Assembly: GCA_003488145.1 (NCBI GenBank)
Contig: DNMQ01000032.1
Location: forward strand, 1 to 5,951
Source of the DNA: Pseudomonas sp.
Lineage (GTDB): Bacteria; Pseudomonadota; Gammaproteobacteria; Pseudomonadales; Pseudomonadaceae
Length of the DNA stretch: 5,951 bases
Direction of reading: 5' to 3'
Positions 5,661-5,951 of the stretch are shown here, one piece after another; the stretch's first letter is position 1; every line of letters starts with the position of its first letter. The position numbers and the translations under genes are program-made. A model generated the notes under the pieces. It made no database searches, was not told the origin of the DNA, and was given only the letters and a program-made list of their open reading frames with translations.

Positions 5661-5951
5661 TCAGGGTTTGACGACCATCCCCACGCCCCGCCCGCGCGGG
5701 TCCGAGCCGGTCTGCAGGCGCGTGCCGTCGACGCGTATCGCCTGGATATCACCCATCAGCCACCCCTGATCCTCCAGCGTGTAGCCCATGGCTTTCAGCT
5801 CGTCGGCCACCTTGCCGGTCAGCGGTGCGTGGGCGTCGTAGTAGATGGTGTCCTTCGGCAGGAGCTGGTGTTGCACGCGTTGCGCGGCCACGGCTTTTTC
5901 CAGCGGCATGTCGAAGTCGTAGACGTTGTTCAGCACCTGGAAGATCGAGGT
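5661..5951 (-). CDS. ggt: Gamma-glutamyltranspeptidase, C-terminal end (partial, 5' part beyond right edge)
   Basis: Ninety-six codons are visible, beginning TSIFQVLNNVYDFDM and ending GRGVGMVVKP with a TGA stop at 5663-5661. The enzyme hydrolyses or transfers the gamma-glutamyl group of glutathione and related peptides, usually in the periplasm, and matures by self-cleavage into two chains. The visible part is the end of the small chain: the helix after the oxyanion GG region (FQVLNNVYDFDMPLEKAV), VQHQLLPKD, the GDIQAIRVDG strand and the closing SDPRGRG motif common to bacterial forms. The nucleophile Thr lies outside the window, so activity cannot be judged. A GTG at 5936 could open a short frame but is internal to the family match, so I treat the gene as entering from the right edge. 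Its relation to the dehydrogenase operon is probably only adjacency, as 515 bases separate them. Confidence 0.9.
   Translation of the reverse strand, partial: TSIFQVLNNVYDFDMPLEKAVAAQRVQHQLLPKDTIYYDAHAPLTGKVADELKAMGYTLEDQGWLMGDIQAIRVDGTRLQTGSDPRGRGVGMVVKP

Noticed and set aside
5554..5769. 71-codon plus-strand frame near ggt
   Set aside because: Mostly antisense to the conserved ggt C-terminus and overlaps the hairpin; no motif.
1..5951. Search by eye for tRNA, rRNA, CRISPR array, transposase or phage attachment site
   Set aside because: No cloverleaf, no spaced repeat series and no transposase-like protein were seen. The few short repeats found are listed separately.

Overview
The window looks like chromosomal DNA of a gamma-proteobacterium, most likely Pseudomonadaceae (Pseudomonas or Stutzerimonas). 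I base this on the GC-rich body, the gene order of a membrane-bound gluconate-type dehydrogenase, and the protein styles. No 16S rRNA or other marker is present, so the genus is inference.

From left to right: (1) Bases 1-652, minus strand, hold the first 217 codons of a protein that I read as the N-terminal part of a defence-type (UG/DRT-like) reverse transcriptase. It runs off the left edge before the catalytic palm motifs. Lines sampled by hand in it are about 33-55% GC, against about 67% for a line in the dehydrogenase genes, so it looks like a transferred accessory gene. (2) Bases 653-946 are a gene-poor transition zone. It holds a near-exact duplication of the reverse transcriptase start region and a possible plus-strand promoter. 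(3) Bases 947-1339, plus strand, encode a small VOC (glyoxalase/bleomycin-resistance fold) protein. (4) Bases 1340-1412 are a convergent gap with a 9-bp hairpin. (5) Bases 1413-5145, all minus strand, form a three-gene operon transcribed leftwards: Tat-exported small (gamma) subunit, FAD-binding GMC-type catalytic subunit, then a tri-haem cytochrome c. Both junctions are 4-base ATGA overlaps. (6) Bases 5146-5660 are non-coding, with two inverted-repeat structures. (7) Bases 5661-5951, minus strand, are the C-terminal end of a gamma-glutamyltranspeptidase that enters from the right edge.

The operon should make one periplasmic, membrane-associated sugar-acid dehydrogenase. The FAD subunit oxidises the substrate (gluconate to 2-ketogluconate is the best guess), electrons pass to the three c-type haems and on to ubiquinone. 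The gamma subunit carries the only Tat signal and probably escorts the folded flavoprotein across the membrane. These are ordinary metabolic genes. The item most likely to interest a reader is the partial reverse transcriptase at the left edge and the DNA just upstream of it, where several families of defence reverse transcriptases carry a non-coding RNA.
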